Source: Eoetvoesia sp035555955 (GTDB lineage: Bacteria; Pseudomonadota; Gammaproteobacteria; Burkholderiales; Burkholderiaceae_B). From it: a DNA stretch of 64,000 nucleotides. Positions 15,575-23,756 of this stretch are shown piece by piece. Below the pieces are notes generated by a model. That model was given only the letters and a program-made list of their open reading frames with translations. It searched no databases and had not been told where the DNA came from. Position 1 is the first letter of the stretch; each line of letters begins with the position of its first letter. The position numbers were made by a program, and so were the translations under genes. The stretch spans positions 18,011 to 82,010 of the forward strand of contig NZ_DATMGA010000012.1 in NCBI RefSeq assembly GCF_035555955.1. The letters run 5' to 3'.

Positions 15575-16725
15575 TGCTGCAGTACTCCTGCTCGTTGAGC
15601 TTCTTCAGCCTCGGCATCGGCCAGGATTCCCTGCGCTTCGCGATGGCGCAAGTATTTCTTGGCCCACAGGTACAGGCCGCTGCCCAGGATAATGATGGTG
15701 AGGATGTCGAGCAGCGCCCAGACGATTTTCAGCGGCAAGCCGCCATAATCGCCAAAATGCAGCGGCTGCGACACGAACAGCGCCTTCACATACCAGGGCA
15801 TTTCCCGGGTGTCGGTCAATGCGCCGGTTTGCGCATCCACCAGGACCGGACGCAACAGGCGGGCCGTCAGCGGCGTGTTGCCTTTCATGAAGGCCGTATA
15901 GTGATGCGGATCGGCAAATGCCGTGCCCGGGAAAGCGATCAGGCGCACGCCCATGTCGGGCGCGGTTTTTTCCGCCGTAATGTACGCGGCTTGCACCGAG
16001 CCGTTGTCTTTCATTGGCGGCGCATTCTTATAGGGCTTGACCATATCGGCCAGTTGGTCGCCTTGCCAGACAGCCAGCACAATGGGGTCGAGAGTGTTGA
16101 TAATGCCCGTTGCTCCCACGACCGTCAGCCACACCACCGTGACGATGCCCAGCAGGTTATGCATGTCCAGCCATTTGACGCCGCGCCCCTTCTGCTTGCG
16201 CACCGTGCCGAAATCCTGCTTGCGCATGAATGGCTTGTAGACCACTACGCCCGAAATAACGGCAATGACCAGCAGCAGGCCCATAAGGCCAAGAAACAAC
16301 TGCCCGGGCAATCCGGCGTACATGTCTTTGTGCAATTGAAGCATGACCGCCATGAAGCCCTGGTCGTTGGGCTGGTCCAGCACCTTCGCGGTGCGTGAAT
16401 CGATGGCCACCGTCCAGAACTCGTCCGGCGGGGCATCGACCTTGCTGGCCATGGAAACGATCGTGATGTTCGGGTGTTCTTCCTCGTCCCAGAACATGTA
16501 GCGCACCACCTTGTTGGGCTGCGCCGCCAATGCGCTTTGAACGATCTTGTCCAGACTGACATTGGCCGTGCCTTCGGGCATGGGCGGCGCCTCGACCACA
16601 CCGGAAAGCTGCTCGATTTCTTCGTGGAAAACCAGCGGCAGCCCGGTCAGGCAAAGCATCAGCAGGAAGATGGTGCAGACCAGGCTGGTCCACTTGTGGA
16701 TGAATACCCAGGTGCGAAGATGCAT
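15571..16725 (-). CDS. PepSY-associated membrane protein (putative ferric-siderophore reductase)
   Basis: A 384-residue inner-membrane protein of the PepSY-associated TM family. It has four helices (about residues 13-33, 140-165, 188-212 and 332-357) and a large periplasmic region. His residues near the helix ends (IHKW, FHEE, LHKD, MHN) are the kind that bind haem in these proteins. Members next to TonB-dependent siderophore receptors are thought to reduce or release iron from the imported chelate. It starts 3 nt after the receptor stop and overlaps the small membrane gene by ATGA. The charged tail EAEEAQRAGVLQQ is cytoplasmic. Confidence 0.85.
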   Translation of the reverse strand: MHLRTWVFIHKWTSLVCTIFLLMLCLTGLPLVFHEEIEQLSGVVEAPPMPEGTANVSLDKIVQSALAAQPNKVVRYMFWDEEEHPNITIVSMASKVDAPPDEFWTVAIDSRTAKVLDQPNDQGFMAVMLQLHKDMYAGLPGQLFLGLMGLLLVIAVISGVVVYKPFMRKQDFGTVRKQKGRGVKWLDMHNLLGIVTVVWLTVVGATGIINTLDPIVLAVWQGDQLADMVKPYKNAPPMKDNGSVQAAYITAEKTAPDMGVRLIAFPGTAFADPHHYTAFMKGNTPLTARLLRPVLVDAQTGALTDTREMPWYVKALFVSQPLHFGDYGGLPLKIVWALLDILTIIILGSGLYLWAKKYLRHREAQGILADAEAEEAQRAGVLQQ

Positions 16726-16728
16726 TTT

Positions 16729-18969
16729 TTAGAAACCTATCGTCGCCGACAACATGACGATGCGGCCTGAACCAAGGAACAGATAGCCGTCGGACACGTT
16801 GTTTGCGGAGCTCGATGTCGCCCAGTAGGCCTTATCGAACAGATTTTCGACATTCAGACGCAGTGTAAGGTCTTTGCCGGCCACCTTGGTTTTATAGCGC
16901 GCGCCGGCATCGAAGGTGGTGACCGAAGGCAGCTTGTACTTGTTGCCTTGGTCGGCGTATTGCGAACCCGTGTAGACCACCCGCGCATTCAAGCCGAAGC
17001 CGGGAGTAAACACATTGTCCCAATCCACGCCCAGCGAGGCCTGCACATGCGGCACGCCCACGGCGTCATTGCCTTCGTTGACGCCGCCCGCCATTTCGTC
17101 GAGCTTGCCACGCATGAATGTTACGCCGCCCAGCAAGCGCACGTCTTTCGCCACTTCGCCGAAAGCGTTGATTTCCAGGCCGCGGTTCACCTGCATGCCG
17201 TTTTCGGTTAGCGAGTTATTGAATACCGTGGCGCTGGGCCGCTTGATCTGGTACAGGCTTACCGTGGTGGCAAAGTTGCCCCAGTCGTATTTGGCGCCGA
17301 CTTCAAACTGTTTGGTTTTCATCGGCGGCAGGGAAGCCGCCGTCGTCACCGACGGAGGCGTGGCCGACGCGCCTTGGGACAGGCCCTCGATATAGTTGGC
17401 GTAAAGCGACAGGTTATCGATGGGTTTTACCACTACGCCCACCACTGGCGTAACAGCGGATTCTTCATATCCGGGGCCGTCCGGCGCATTCGTGGGCGTG
17501 GGAAAGTAGACGTAGTTCTGCTGCTTGACCGACTGATGGCGCGCGCCCAGGGTCAGTTGCACACGGTCTTCCATGAAGGACAGCGTGTCGGCCAGGGCAT
17601 AGCTGGTCAGCGTTGCGGAGGTGTATCTACCCGTAGGATTCGCCATGCCATCCACATTATGGTAGTCGCTGGGCGGCGCGATAGGGTTGTACAGATTGTT
17701 GGGAATGGATGCATAGCCCCAGGGAAACACAAAGCCGATGTCGGTATCGGTGGTCATGCGCGAATAGCTGGCAGAAACCTTGTGCTTGACCGCGCCGGTT
17801 GCAAACTTTGCGGTCAGGCCGGTTTCAAAGCTGGTGGTCTCGGGCTTGAATATCTGCCAGGCCGGGGTCGAAGTGTAGTCGCCATTCATGCCTGTCAACG
17901 TTGCATTGCCGGCAACCGCATCCATTTTGTGCCTGCGATTGCCCAGGGCGGCATGCACGGTGATCTTGTCGGTGATGTCGTGCTCGATGCGCCCCACGAC
18001 CGACGTGTCGTCCATGATGACACGGCCATAGCCCGGATAGTTCAGGCTGGTGTCGGACGGCGCGCTGGGCAGGCTGGCAAGCGTGGGGGATATTTGAAAT
18101 TGGCGCACTTCGTTGTCGATCCGCTGCGACACATGCATGACGTCCAGCGACGCCCGAGTGCGTTCGCCGCGATAATCCAGCGCAACGGAAAATAACCCTT
18201 CCTTGTCCTTCTGGTCGTCGATCGTCGTGTTGCCGTTGCGGTATGCCCCATTGAAGCGGATGCCGAACTGGCCGCTGTCGCCGAAGCGGCGTCCCAGGTC
18301 GACGTGCGTGCCGAATTGCGAGTCGGACCAATAGCTGCCAGTCACACGCGCTATCGGTGTGTCGGTGGCGCGCTTGGGCACGATATTGATGGCGCCGGAC
18401 ACATTACCGCCCGGGGCCATGCCGCTGAGCAGTGCCGAAGGGCCTTTCAGGATTTCCACACTTTCGGCGATTTCCATTGGGATGCGATAGTACGGCAACA
18501 CGCCATACAAGCCGTTGAACGCCACATCCTGGCTGCTGAAGCTCAAGCCTCGGATGGTGAAGTCTTCGTTGATGTTGGTGCGCCCGCTGCCCATGCGCAC
18601 GGAGGGGTCGACGGACACCAGATCCGCCAGGGTGCGCGCCTGCTTGTCCTCGATCAGTTGCGAAGTGTAGCTGTTCAGGTTGAACGGGGTATCCATGAAA
18701 TCGGAAGCGCCCAACATGCCCAAACCACCGCCCTGGGTGACTTGCCCTCCCGCATAAGGCGTTTGCGCCGGGGATTCCGCTATGCCGTGAACAGTCACGG
18801 CAGGCATGGTGGTCACCTCGCCCGAGGACTGTGTAGTCTGCGCATGGGCGCTTGCCAATGGCCACGCCATGCAAACGCACGCCGCGTGAAGGGCCACGGC
18901 AAGCGTGCTGGGGCGGGCGGAAAAGCGCTTTGCGCCTCGGTTATGTCCGAAGCGGGGGGAAGCATGCAT
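16729..18969 (-). CDS. TonB-dependent siderophore receptor
   Basis: A 746-residue outer-membrane receptor that imports a ferric siderophore using TonB energy. A long signal region ends near ASAHAQT. A TonB-box-like stretch (MPAVTVHGI) and the plug domain follow, with IRGLSFSSQDVAFNGLYG and ESVEILKGPSALLSGMAPGGNVSGAINIVPKR, the FpvA/FhuA-type plug signature. The 22-strand barrel ends in LSATIGF with a terminal Phe. There is no N-terminal STN signalling domain, so it does not drive an ECF sigma cascade. I use ATG 18969 (MHASPRFGH); ATG 19014 is possible. A Fur-box-like palindrome lies immediately upstream. The siderophore is not identifiable. Confidence 0.92.
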   Translation of the reverse strand: MHASPRFGHNRGAKRFSARPSTLAVALHAACVCMAWPLASAHAQTTQSSGEVTTMPAVTVHGIAESPAQTPYAGGQVTQGGGLGMLGASDFMDTPFNLNSYTSQLIEDKQARTLADLVSVDPSVRMGSGRTNINEDFTIRGLSFSSQDVAFNGLYGVLPYYRIPMEIAESVEILKGPSALLSGMAPGGNVSGAINIVPKRATDTPIARVTGSYWSDSQFGTHVDLGRRFGDSGQFGIRFNGAYRNGNTTIDDQKDKEGLFSVALDYRGERTRASLDVMHVSQRIDNEVRQFQISPTLASLPSAPSDTSLNYPGYGRVIMDDTSVVGRIEHDITDKITVHAALGNRRHKMDAVAGNATLTGMNGDYTSTPAWQIFKPETTSFETGLTAKFATGAVKHKVSASYSRMTTDTDIGFVFPWGYASIPNNLYNPIAPPSDYHNVDGMANPTGRYTSATLTSYALADTLSFMEDRVQLTLGARHQSVKQQNYVYFPTPTNAPDGPGYEESAVTPVVGVVVKPIDNLSLYANYIEGLSQGASATPPSVTTAASLPPMKTKQFEVGAKYDWGNFATTVSLYQIKRPSATVFNNSLTENGMQVNRGLEINAFGEVAKDVRLLGGVTFMRGKLDEMAGGVNEGNDAVGVPHVQASLGVDWDNVFTPGFGLNARVVYTGSQYADQGNKYKLPSVTTFDAGARYKTKVAGKDLTLRLNVENLFDKAYWATSSSANNVSDGYLFLGSGRIVMLSATIGF

Positions 18970-19044
18970 GTTATTTGTCCCGATATCGATATGCCTCAAC
19001 CTGGAGACAAGCATGCCTGCCTGCATCCAAGGTTGATTCTAATA

Positions 19045-19073
19045 ATATAAATAGGAATGGTTCCTATTTATAT
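19045..19073. promoter_or_regulatory. 29-bp palindrome, probable Fur box of the iron operon
   Basis: A perfect inverted repeat with 13-bp arms (ATATAAATAGGAA and TTCCTATTTATAT) around TGG. The core AGGAATGGTTCCT matches the GAGAATGATTCTC variant of the Fur box found before many receptor genes. It lies about 75 bp upstream of the chosen receptor start and overlaps AT-rich -10-like sequence (TAATAT/TATAAA on the minus strand). This is the expected position for iron-dependent repression. Confidence 0.65.
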
Positions 19074-19238
19074 ATTACACGAAATTACATTCGCATCAAA
19101 CAATCGTTTTGTTTCAAGAGCCCTTGCTGCATCACAGCGTAGTCACATAACCGCGATGGCATCGGAGTGCTGGCTTCTTGCTTACGAGCCTAATGGGGAT
19201 TACGAATGCCGATACGCACCAGCTGCCGGGAGGTATTA

Positions 19239-19269
19239 CAATGACAACCTATGCTATTTTTTGTCATTG
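19239..19269. promoter_or_regulatory. Inverted repeat before parD (candidate autoregulatory operator)
   Basis: Perfect 9-bp arms CAATGACAA (19239-19247) and TTGTCATTG (19261-19269) with a 13-nt spacer, ending 9 nt before the parD ATG. ParD antitoxins and ParDE complexes bind palindromes in exactly this position to repress their own operon. Confidence 0.5.
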
Positions 19270-19278
19270 GAGCGCCGC

Positions 19279-19554
19279 ATGTCATTAAACGTATCGTTGC
19301 CCACAGAGATGGAAAATCGCGTCAGGGAACATGTCGCCTCCGGCATGTACGGCTCAGCCAGCGAGGTAATCCGTGAAGCGTTGCGTCTCTTTGAGGCTTA
19401 TCAAGCAACGCGCGAGTCGAGCTTCTCAAAGCTCAAGGCCGATATAGCCCAAGGCCTGTCTGATATCGAAACAGGTCGGGTTGGCGATCTCGACATGGAG
19501 AGCATCAAACGGCAAGGCCGTGAAGCGTTGGCTGCACGCAATACCGCCAAATGA
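19279..19554 (+). CDS. parD: ParD-family antitoxin (ribbon-helix-helix)
   Basis: A 91-residue type II antitoxin. The N-terminus MSLNVSLPTEMENRVREHVASG followed by YGSASEVIREALRLFEA is the classic CopG/ParD ribbon-helix-helix DNA-binding domain. The C-terminal half (residues 45-91) would bind and neutralise the toxin. A longer open frame starts at 19057, but the ATG at 19279 fits the family, and a palindrome lies just upstream. It overlaps the toxin start by ATGA (19551-19554), the normal antitoxin-first coupling. Confidence 0.92.
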   Translation: MSLNVSLPTEMENRVREHVASGMYGSASEVIREALRLFEAYQATRESSFSKLKADIAQGLSDIETGRVGDLDMESIKRQGREALAARNTAK

Positions 19555-19862
19555 GCAGCTATCGGATTCAACGTACCGCCAGCGCAAACAACGATTTACT
19601 GGAGGCCTGGCTATACGTGGCCGAAGACAGCCTCGACGCCGCCGACCGGCTGCTCGACAGGATCGAAGCAGATACTCGCTCACTACTGGAACATCCTCGA
19701 ATGGGAAGGGCACGAGACGAACTGGCGGCGGGCTTGCGCAATTGGCCCACTTCCACACCCTACATCGCGTTTTACTTCTTGCAAGGCACCGACATTATCA
19801 TCGCCCGCGTCCTGCATCACTCGCGAGACATCCTAACGATCGACGCATGGCCCAACCGGTAA
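19551..19862 (+). CDS. parE: ParE-family toxin
   Basis: A 103-residue RelE/ParE-superfamily toxin. The two-helix hairpin (ASANNDLLEAWLYVAEDSLDAADRLLDRIEA) precedes the sheet with MGRARDELAAGLRNWP, YIAFYFLQGTDIIIARVLHHSRDI. This last block (xxYRxxxxxxxIxRVLHxxRD) is the ParE/YoeB-like core and is complete here, unlike the remnant at 385-540. ParE proteins inhibit DNA gyrase; related RelE proteins cut mRNA. The pair is probably functional and sits alone between an iron operon and transport genes, typical of a mobile stabilisation module. Confidence 0.9.
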   Translation: MSSYRIQRTASANNDLLEAWLYVAEDSLDAADRLLDRIEADTRSLLEHPRMGRARDELAAGLRNWPTSTPYIAFYFLQGTDIIIARVLHHSRDILTIDAWPNR

Positions 19863-20004
19863 GCAGTATCCGCCACGATGCTAGTCCAATTGACTTTGGA
19901 CAGCGCCCACCGCGGACAAGGTGATACGCAGAGCCAACCGCACCGCATTGACCGCAGCTTATGCGGCAACTCCAAAATGAACGGCGTTCGCTATAAAGGT
20001 TGAC

Positions 20005-20880
20005 TCAGGGCATGCGCCGGCTGCTGGCCCATTGCACCAGCAGAATGCTCGCCAGCACCGCCACCAGTCCAACCATGGACATCCCCTTGATGCTTTGGCC
20101 AAGCAGCGCCCAGCCCAGCACCACCGCCGTCACGGGGCTGATCAGGTTCAACGACGAAACCGCCACCGGCGACAAGCGGGCTACGCCCCGGAACCACAGG
20201 AAATAGGCCAGCAAGGCTCCGCCCAGCGAAAGATAGGCATAGCCCGAGGCCTGGAGCAGCGTCACCGACCGCAGCGGCGGATCGAACAGCAGGGCGAAGG
20301 GCGCGATCATGAGGCCGGCGATGAACAACTGCCACCCGGTAAAGGCGAGCATGGGCAGGCTGGTGCTCCAGCGGCGCGTCAGGCAAGTGCCGAAGGACAT
20401 GCTCAACGCGCCAGCCGCCGCGGCGGCCACGCCGATGGGATCCCACACCGAGCCGGGCGACAGCAGCAGCGCGCCCATGCCCACCACCCCCATTATGGCC
20501 GCCCAAAGCGCCAGCCGGGCCGGCTGTATGCGGTCGGCCGCCCATACGATGCCCATGATCAGCAAAGGCTGGATCGCCCCCACCACCGAAGCCAGGCCGC
20601 CCGGAAGGCGGTATGCCGCCACGAACAGCATGGCCTGGAAAAAACCCAGGTTCAGGGCGGCAAGGATCAGCATGCGGCCCCATTCCTTGCGCGGCGGAAA
20701 CAGGCGGGTGTACAGAATAAGGATGAGTCCGGCGGGCACGATGCGCAGCACCGCGGCGGTGAACGGACGTCCGGGAGGCAGGATTTCGGTGGTGACGATA
20801 TAGGTCGTGCCCCACAGCACCGGGCCTATCGACGTGATGAGCACGTCCCACCAAAGCGAGGTCTGCCTCGACGAAGACAT
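20005..20880 (-). CDS. EamA/DMT-superfamily transporter
   Basis: A 291-residue drug/metabolite transporter with ten hydrophobic segments in two EamA repeats (about residues 12-140 and 150-285). The first helix, ITSIGPVLWGTTYIVTTEILPPGRPF, has the DMT hallmark WGTTY followed by the PxRPF/LR element. The second repeat ends SLNLISPVTAVVLGWALLGQSI and a final helix VGLVAVLASILLVQWA. Such carriers export amino acids or other metabolites; the substrate is unknown. It is read on the minus strand 21 nt after the AEC transporter gene, so the two may share a transcript. No gene is visible in the 142 bp between it and parE. Confidence 0.88.
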   Translation of the reverse strand: MSSSRQTSLWWDVLITSIGPVLWGTTYIVTTEILPPGRPFTAAVLRIVPAGLILILYTRLFPPRKEWGRMLILAALNLGFFQAMLFVAAYRLPGGLASVVGAIQPLLIMGIVWAADRIQPARLALWAAIMGVVGMGALLLSPGSVWDPIGVAAAAAGALSMSFGTCLTRRWSTSLPMLAFTGWQLFIAGLMIAPFALLFDPPLRSVTLLQASGYAYLSLGGALLAYFLWFRGVARLSPVAVSSLNLISPVTAVVLGWALLGQSIKGMSMVGLVAVLASILLVQWASSRRMP

Positions 20881-20901
20881 ATGTTTACCTTGAAAGCGAA
20901 T

Positions 20902-21789
20902 CTAAATCCAGGCCAGCGTAGCCCACACCACCAGCGGTATTGTCAGCACCGAAAGCAGGTTCCCCAGCAGCACGACATTGGCGACGGTTCTGGGCTCCAC
21001 GTTGTATTGTTCGCACAATAAATAATTGAGCACCGCCGGCGGCAGCATGGCCGACAGCACGACCAGGCGCGACCACTCGGGTGTGAGCGGCAGCAGCCAC
21101 AAGACCAGGGGCAGGGTCACGGCGGCGGCCAGCAAATACAGCACATTGATGCGCAGGGCCGGCCACACCCCGGAGATGCGATCGCGCGACATGCGCACGC
21201 CCAGGCTGAACAGCATGAGGGGAATGGCGATCTGCCCCGCCAAATCAGCCGTGGTACGCACGAACGGCGGCAGATGGTCCCGGTACGGCGCAAGCAGCAA
21301 GCCCATCACGGCGGCCCATACATTGGGGTTGCGCAGCCACAGCCAGCGGCTGCTGCGGCGCGACAGCAGGAACAGCCCCAGCGAGAACTGCAGCACGTTC
21401 GACAGGACGAACAGCACGATGATGGCGCCCAGCTGGCTTTTGCCGTAGGCCAGCATCATCAGGGGAATGCCCACGTTGCCAGTGTTGCGGAACATGCCGG
21501 GCACCGTCAAGGCCGCGCGCGGCATCTTGCAAAACGGGCTGAGCAAGCCCAGCAGCAGGCCCGGAACCACGATGATCAGCACACCCGCCACGGCCAGCGG
21601 CCAGCTCTGGAGCAAGTCGACCGGATACTCGATCATGACCGACAGCACCAGCGCCGGGCAGAACACCATGACATTGGCATGGTTCACGAAGCTCATGTCG
21701 GGCTCGTAGCCCTGCCGGCGGCCAAACAGGAACCCGATGCCCGCCATGGCGACGACGGGCAGAACAATGTTCAAAAGGGTAAGCAGCAT
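20902..21789 (-). CDS. AEC-family transporter (auxin efflux carrier fold)
   Basis: A 295-residue integral membrane protein with about ten helices, of the AEC family (malonate, malate or auxin-type carriers). Family marks are the start LLTLLNIVLPVVAMAGIGFLFGRR, the central MFRNTGNVGIPLMMLAYG with the conserved Asn-Gly-Asn-x-Gly-x-P element, and the late MLPPAVLNYLLCEQYNVEPRTVANVVLLG. These match carriers that move small dicarboxylates or organic acids. It precedes the DMT gene on the same strand. Nothing in the context identifies the substrate. Confidence 0.88.
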   Translation of the reverse strand: MLLTLLNIVLPVVAMAGIGFLFGRRQGYEPDMSFVNHANVMVFCPALVLSVMIEYPVDLLQSWPLAVAGVLIIVVPGLLLGLLSPFCKMPRAALTVPGMFRNTGNVGIPLMMLAYGKSQLGAIIVLFVLSNVLQFSLGLFLLSRRSSRWLWLRNPNVWAAVMGLLLAPYRDHLPPFVRTTADLAGQIAIPLMLFSLGVRMSRDRISGVWPALRINVLYLLAAAVTLPLVLWLLPLTPEWSRLVVLSAMLPPAVLNYLLCEQYNVEPRTVANVVLLGNLLSVLTIPLVVWATLAWI

Positions 21790-22027
21790 GGCGGCGGTAT
21801 TTGTTCCGGAAAGGCGAAGCGAAAAGTGTACAGCAGGGAATGAACTCGAACCCAGCTACACGACCAAAGCCAACCAGGACACCAGCTGCTTATTCCATAG
21901 ACTTGTGGCAAGCCAAGACGCATGGACGGCATAATACGCATGCCACATAGACTTTCCCGGAAGGAGCAGGCAAGGAACTGCTTTAACAAAGGATAAAATA
22001 ACCAACTTCCAACAACAGGAATTGCAA

Positions 22028-23482
22028 ATGAGTCATTGGCCAAGAATCTTGCGCCGAATCTGGACGATGCTCCATCATGGCTCGCGGCGCAAGGCTCGGC
22101 AGTTGCATCGCATGTCGCACAGAACGCTTCAATTCAGCCTGCTGCTGGCTGGCGCGGCGATGGTTTCGTTCATGTCGCTGGGTTTTGCCCGCATGGTCGA
22201 TCTGGCGCTACATTGGAACGCGACATGGATAGCCCGGGTGCCTTGGGCCATCTGGATCGCATTGCCGCTGGGAATGGTCTGCCTGCGCTGGGCCACCCTG
22301 CGCTTTGCGCCCAACGCGGCAGGCAGCGGCATTCCGCAAGTCATCGCCTCCTTGTCATTGCCAGCCAGCTCGGGACGGCTCAAACTGGTTACCCTGTACG
22401 AATCGATGTGGAAGGTACCCCTGACATTCCTGGGGTTGGTACTGGGCGCGTCCATCGGGCGCGAAGGGCCATCGGTTCAGGTCGGTGCGGCACTGATGCT
22501 GGCGTGGGGCCGGTTGTGCAAAAAAATGGGCGTGCCGTTGACAGGTGTCCAGACGAACGAGCTGATCGCCACAGGCGCGGCTGGCGGCTTGGCGGCAGCC
22601 TTCAACGCGCCGCTTGCCGGCGTAGTGTTCGCCATAGAAGAACTGGGCCGGGGCACCGCGCTTCGTTGGCAGCGCCTAGTGCTGCTGGGTGTACTGGCCG
22701 CCGGTTTTATCGTGGTAGTGTTTGCCGGGAACAACCCATATTTCGGCACGTTCACAGGGCATGCGCTAGAGCACAATATGGCGGGCTGGGTCTTGCTGTG
22801 CGGATTGGTTTGCGGCATTGGCGGCGGAATATTTTCCTGGCTGCTCAGCAAGGGCGCCGCCGCATTCGCACCCGCGCGCTGGCGCGACTGGCTATGCCGG
22901 CGCCCCCTTCATTTGGCATTTTTCATGGGCCTGATTCTGGCGGCGCTGGGGTTGCTGACCCACTATACGGTTTTCGGCACCGGCTACGAGGTGGCGTCTT
23001 CCGCGATGGCCGGGCACTCGCTGGAATCGCCCAGCTTCGGCCCGGCAAAGCTACTGGCAACCGTGGTCTCCTACTGGGCGGGCATTCCAGGCGGGATATT
23101 CACCCCGGCGCTGACCGCAGGAGCCGGCTTTGGCGTTGAACTGTACCGCTGGACGGGCGCGCTGGCCGATCAACGTGTACTGGTGCTGCTGTGCATGGCG
23201 TCATTCCTTGCCGCTGCCACCCAATCCCCACTGACAGCCAGCGTCATCGTCATGGAAATGACTGGCAGCCAGCCAATGCTCGTGTGGCTGCTGATCGCTT
23301 CGCTGTGCGCTTCGCTCGTCTCGAGGCTGTTTTCACCGCAGCCGTTCTATCATTATTCGGCCGGGCGTTTTCGCCAGCAGGTGCGTGAAAGCGATATTGC
23401 TCTGGCCAAGACCGCGTCGGCCGCCTCCCCCAAAATCCCCCCCTCGGGCGTTGAAGGCAAACTGGTCGACTCTGGGCCGTAA
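22028..23482 (+). CDS. ClC-family chloride/proton antiporter
   Basis: A 484-residue ClC channel/transporter in the inner membrane. All three filter motifs are present: GSGIP (99-103), GREGP (144-148, gating Glu146) and YWAGIPGGIFTPAL around residue 345. The internal Glu pair FAIEE (Glu204/205) corresponds to the proton glutamate of Escherichia coli ClcA, so it should be an antiporter and not a passive channel. I start at ATG 22028, behind AGGA; the reading frame opens at a TTG 6 nt earlier. The C-terminus has no CBS domains. The role is probably acid resistance or anion homeostasis. The 238-bp region before it shows no other gene. Confidence 0.92.
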   Translation: MSHWPRILRRIWTMLHHGSRRKARQLHRMSHRTLQFSLLLAGAAMVSFMSLGFARMVDLALHWNATWIARVPWAIWIALPLGMVCLRWATLRFAPNAAGSGIPQVIASLSLPASSGRLKLVTLYESMWKVPLTFLGLVLGASIGREGPSVQVGAALMLAWGRLCKKMGVPLTGVQTNELIATGAAGGLAAAFNAPLAGVVFAIEELGRGTALRWQRLVLLGVLAAGFIVVVFAGNNPYFGTFTGHALEHNMAGWVLLCGLVCGIGGGIFSWLLSKGAAAFAPARWRDWLCRRPLHLAFFMGLILAALGLLTHYTVFGTGYEVASSAMAGHSLESPSFGPAKLLATVVSYWAGIPGGIFTPALTAGAGFGVELYRWTGALADQRVLVLLCMASFLAAATQSPLTASVIVMEMTGSQPMLVWLLIASLCASLVSRLFSPQPFYHYSAGRFRQQVRESDIALAKTASAASPKIPPSGVEGKLVDSGP

Positions 23483-23623
23483 CCAGAATTCAACCTCTTT
23501 GAGCGTGATCTCCCCCCACCCTCTATGGCTGGTTCCCCGCCAGACTCACCGGGCAGAAACGCGGCGCTATCGCGAGCCCGACGTCCACGGCTCCCTTACA
23601 TCATTAATAATTCTATTTATTTC

Positions 23624-23652
23624 TTATTGATTTAAATTGTTTCCCGTATAAT
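23624..23652 (+). promoter_or_regulatory. Sigma70-type promoter for the subtilase gene
   Basis: TTATTG (23624-23629), a 17-nt spacer and a perfect TATAAT (23647-23652), in an AT-rich stretch about 100 bp upstream of the protease start. The rest of the 229-bp gap between the ClC and protease genes shows no gene. Confidence 0.65.
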
Positions 23653-23756
23653 TCCCTGCAGAAATAAGCGCCGGAAGCCCTTAGCCGGAATCCCATGCAA
23701 CCAGACCTTCCATGAAAGCGCCTGCCATGGAACGACCTATCAGCCCCCGACGACCC

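Noticed and set aside
14707..16398. 563-codon plus-strand frame opposite the flavoprotein and PepSY genes
   Set aside because: Antisense to two supported genes and a coupled small gene; no family likeness.
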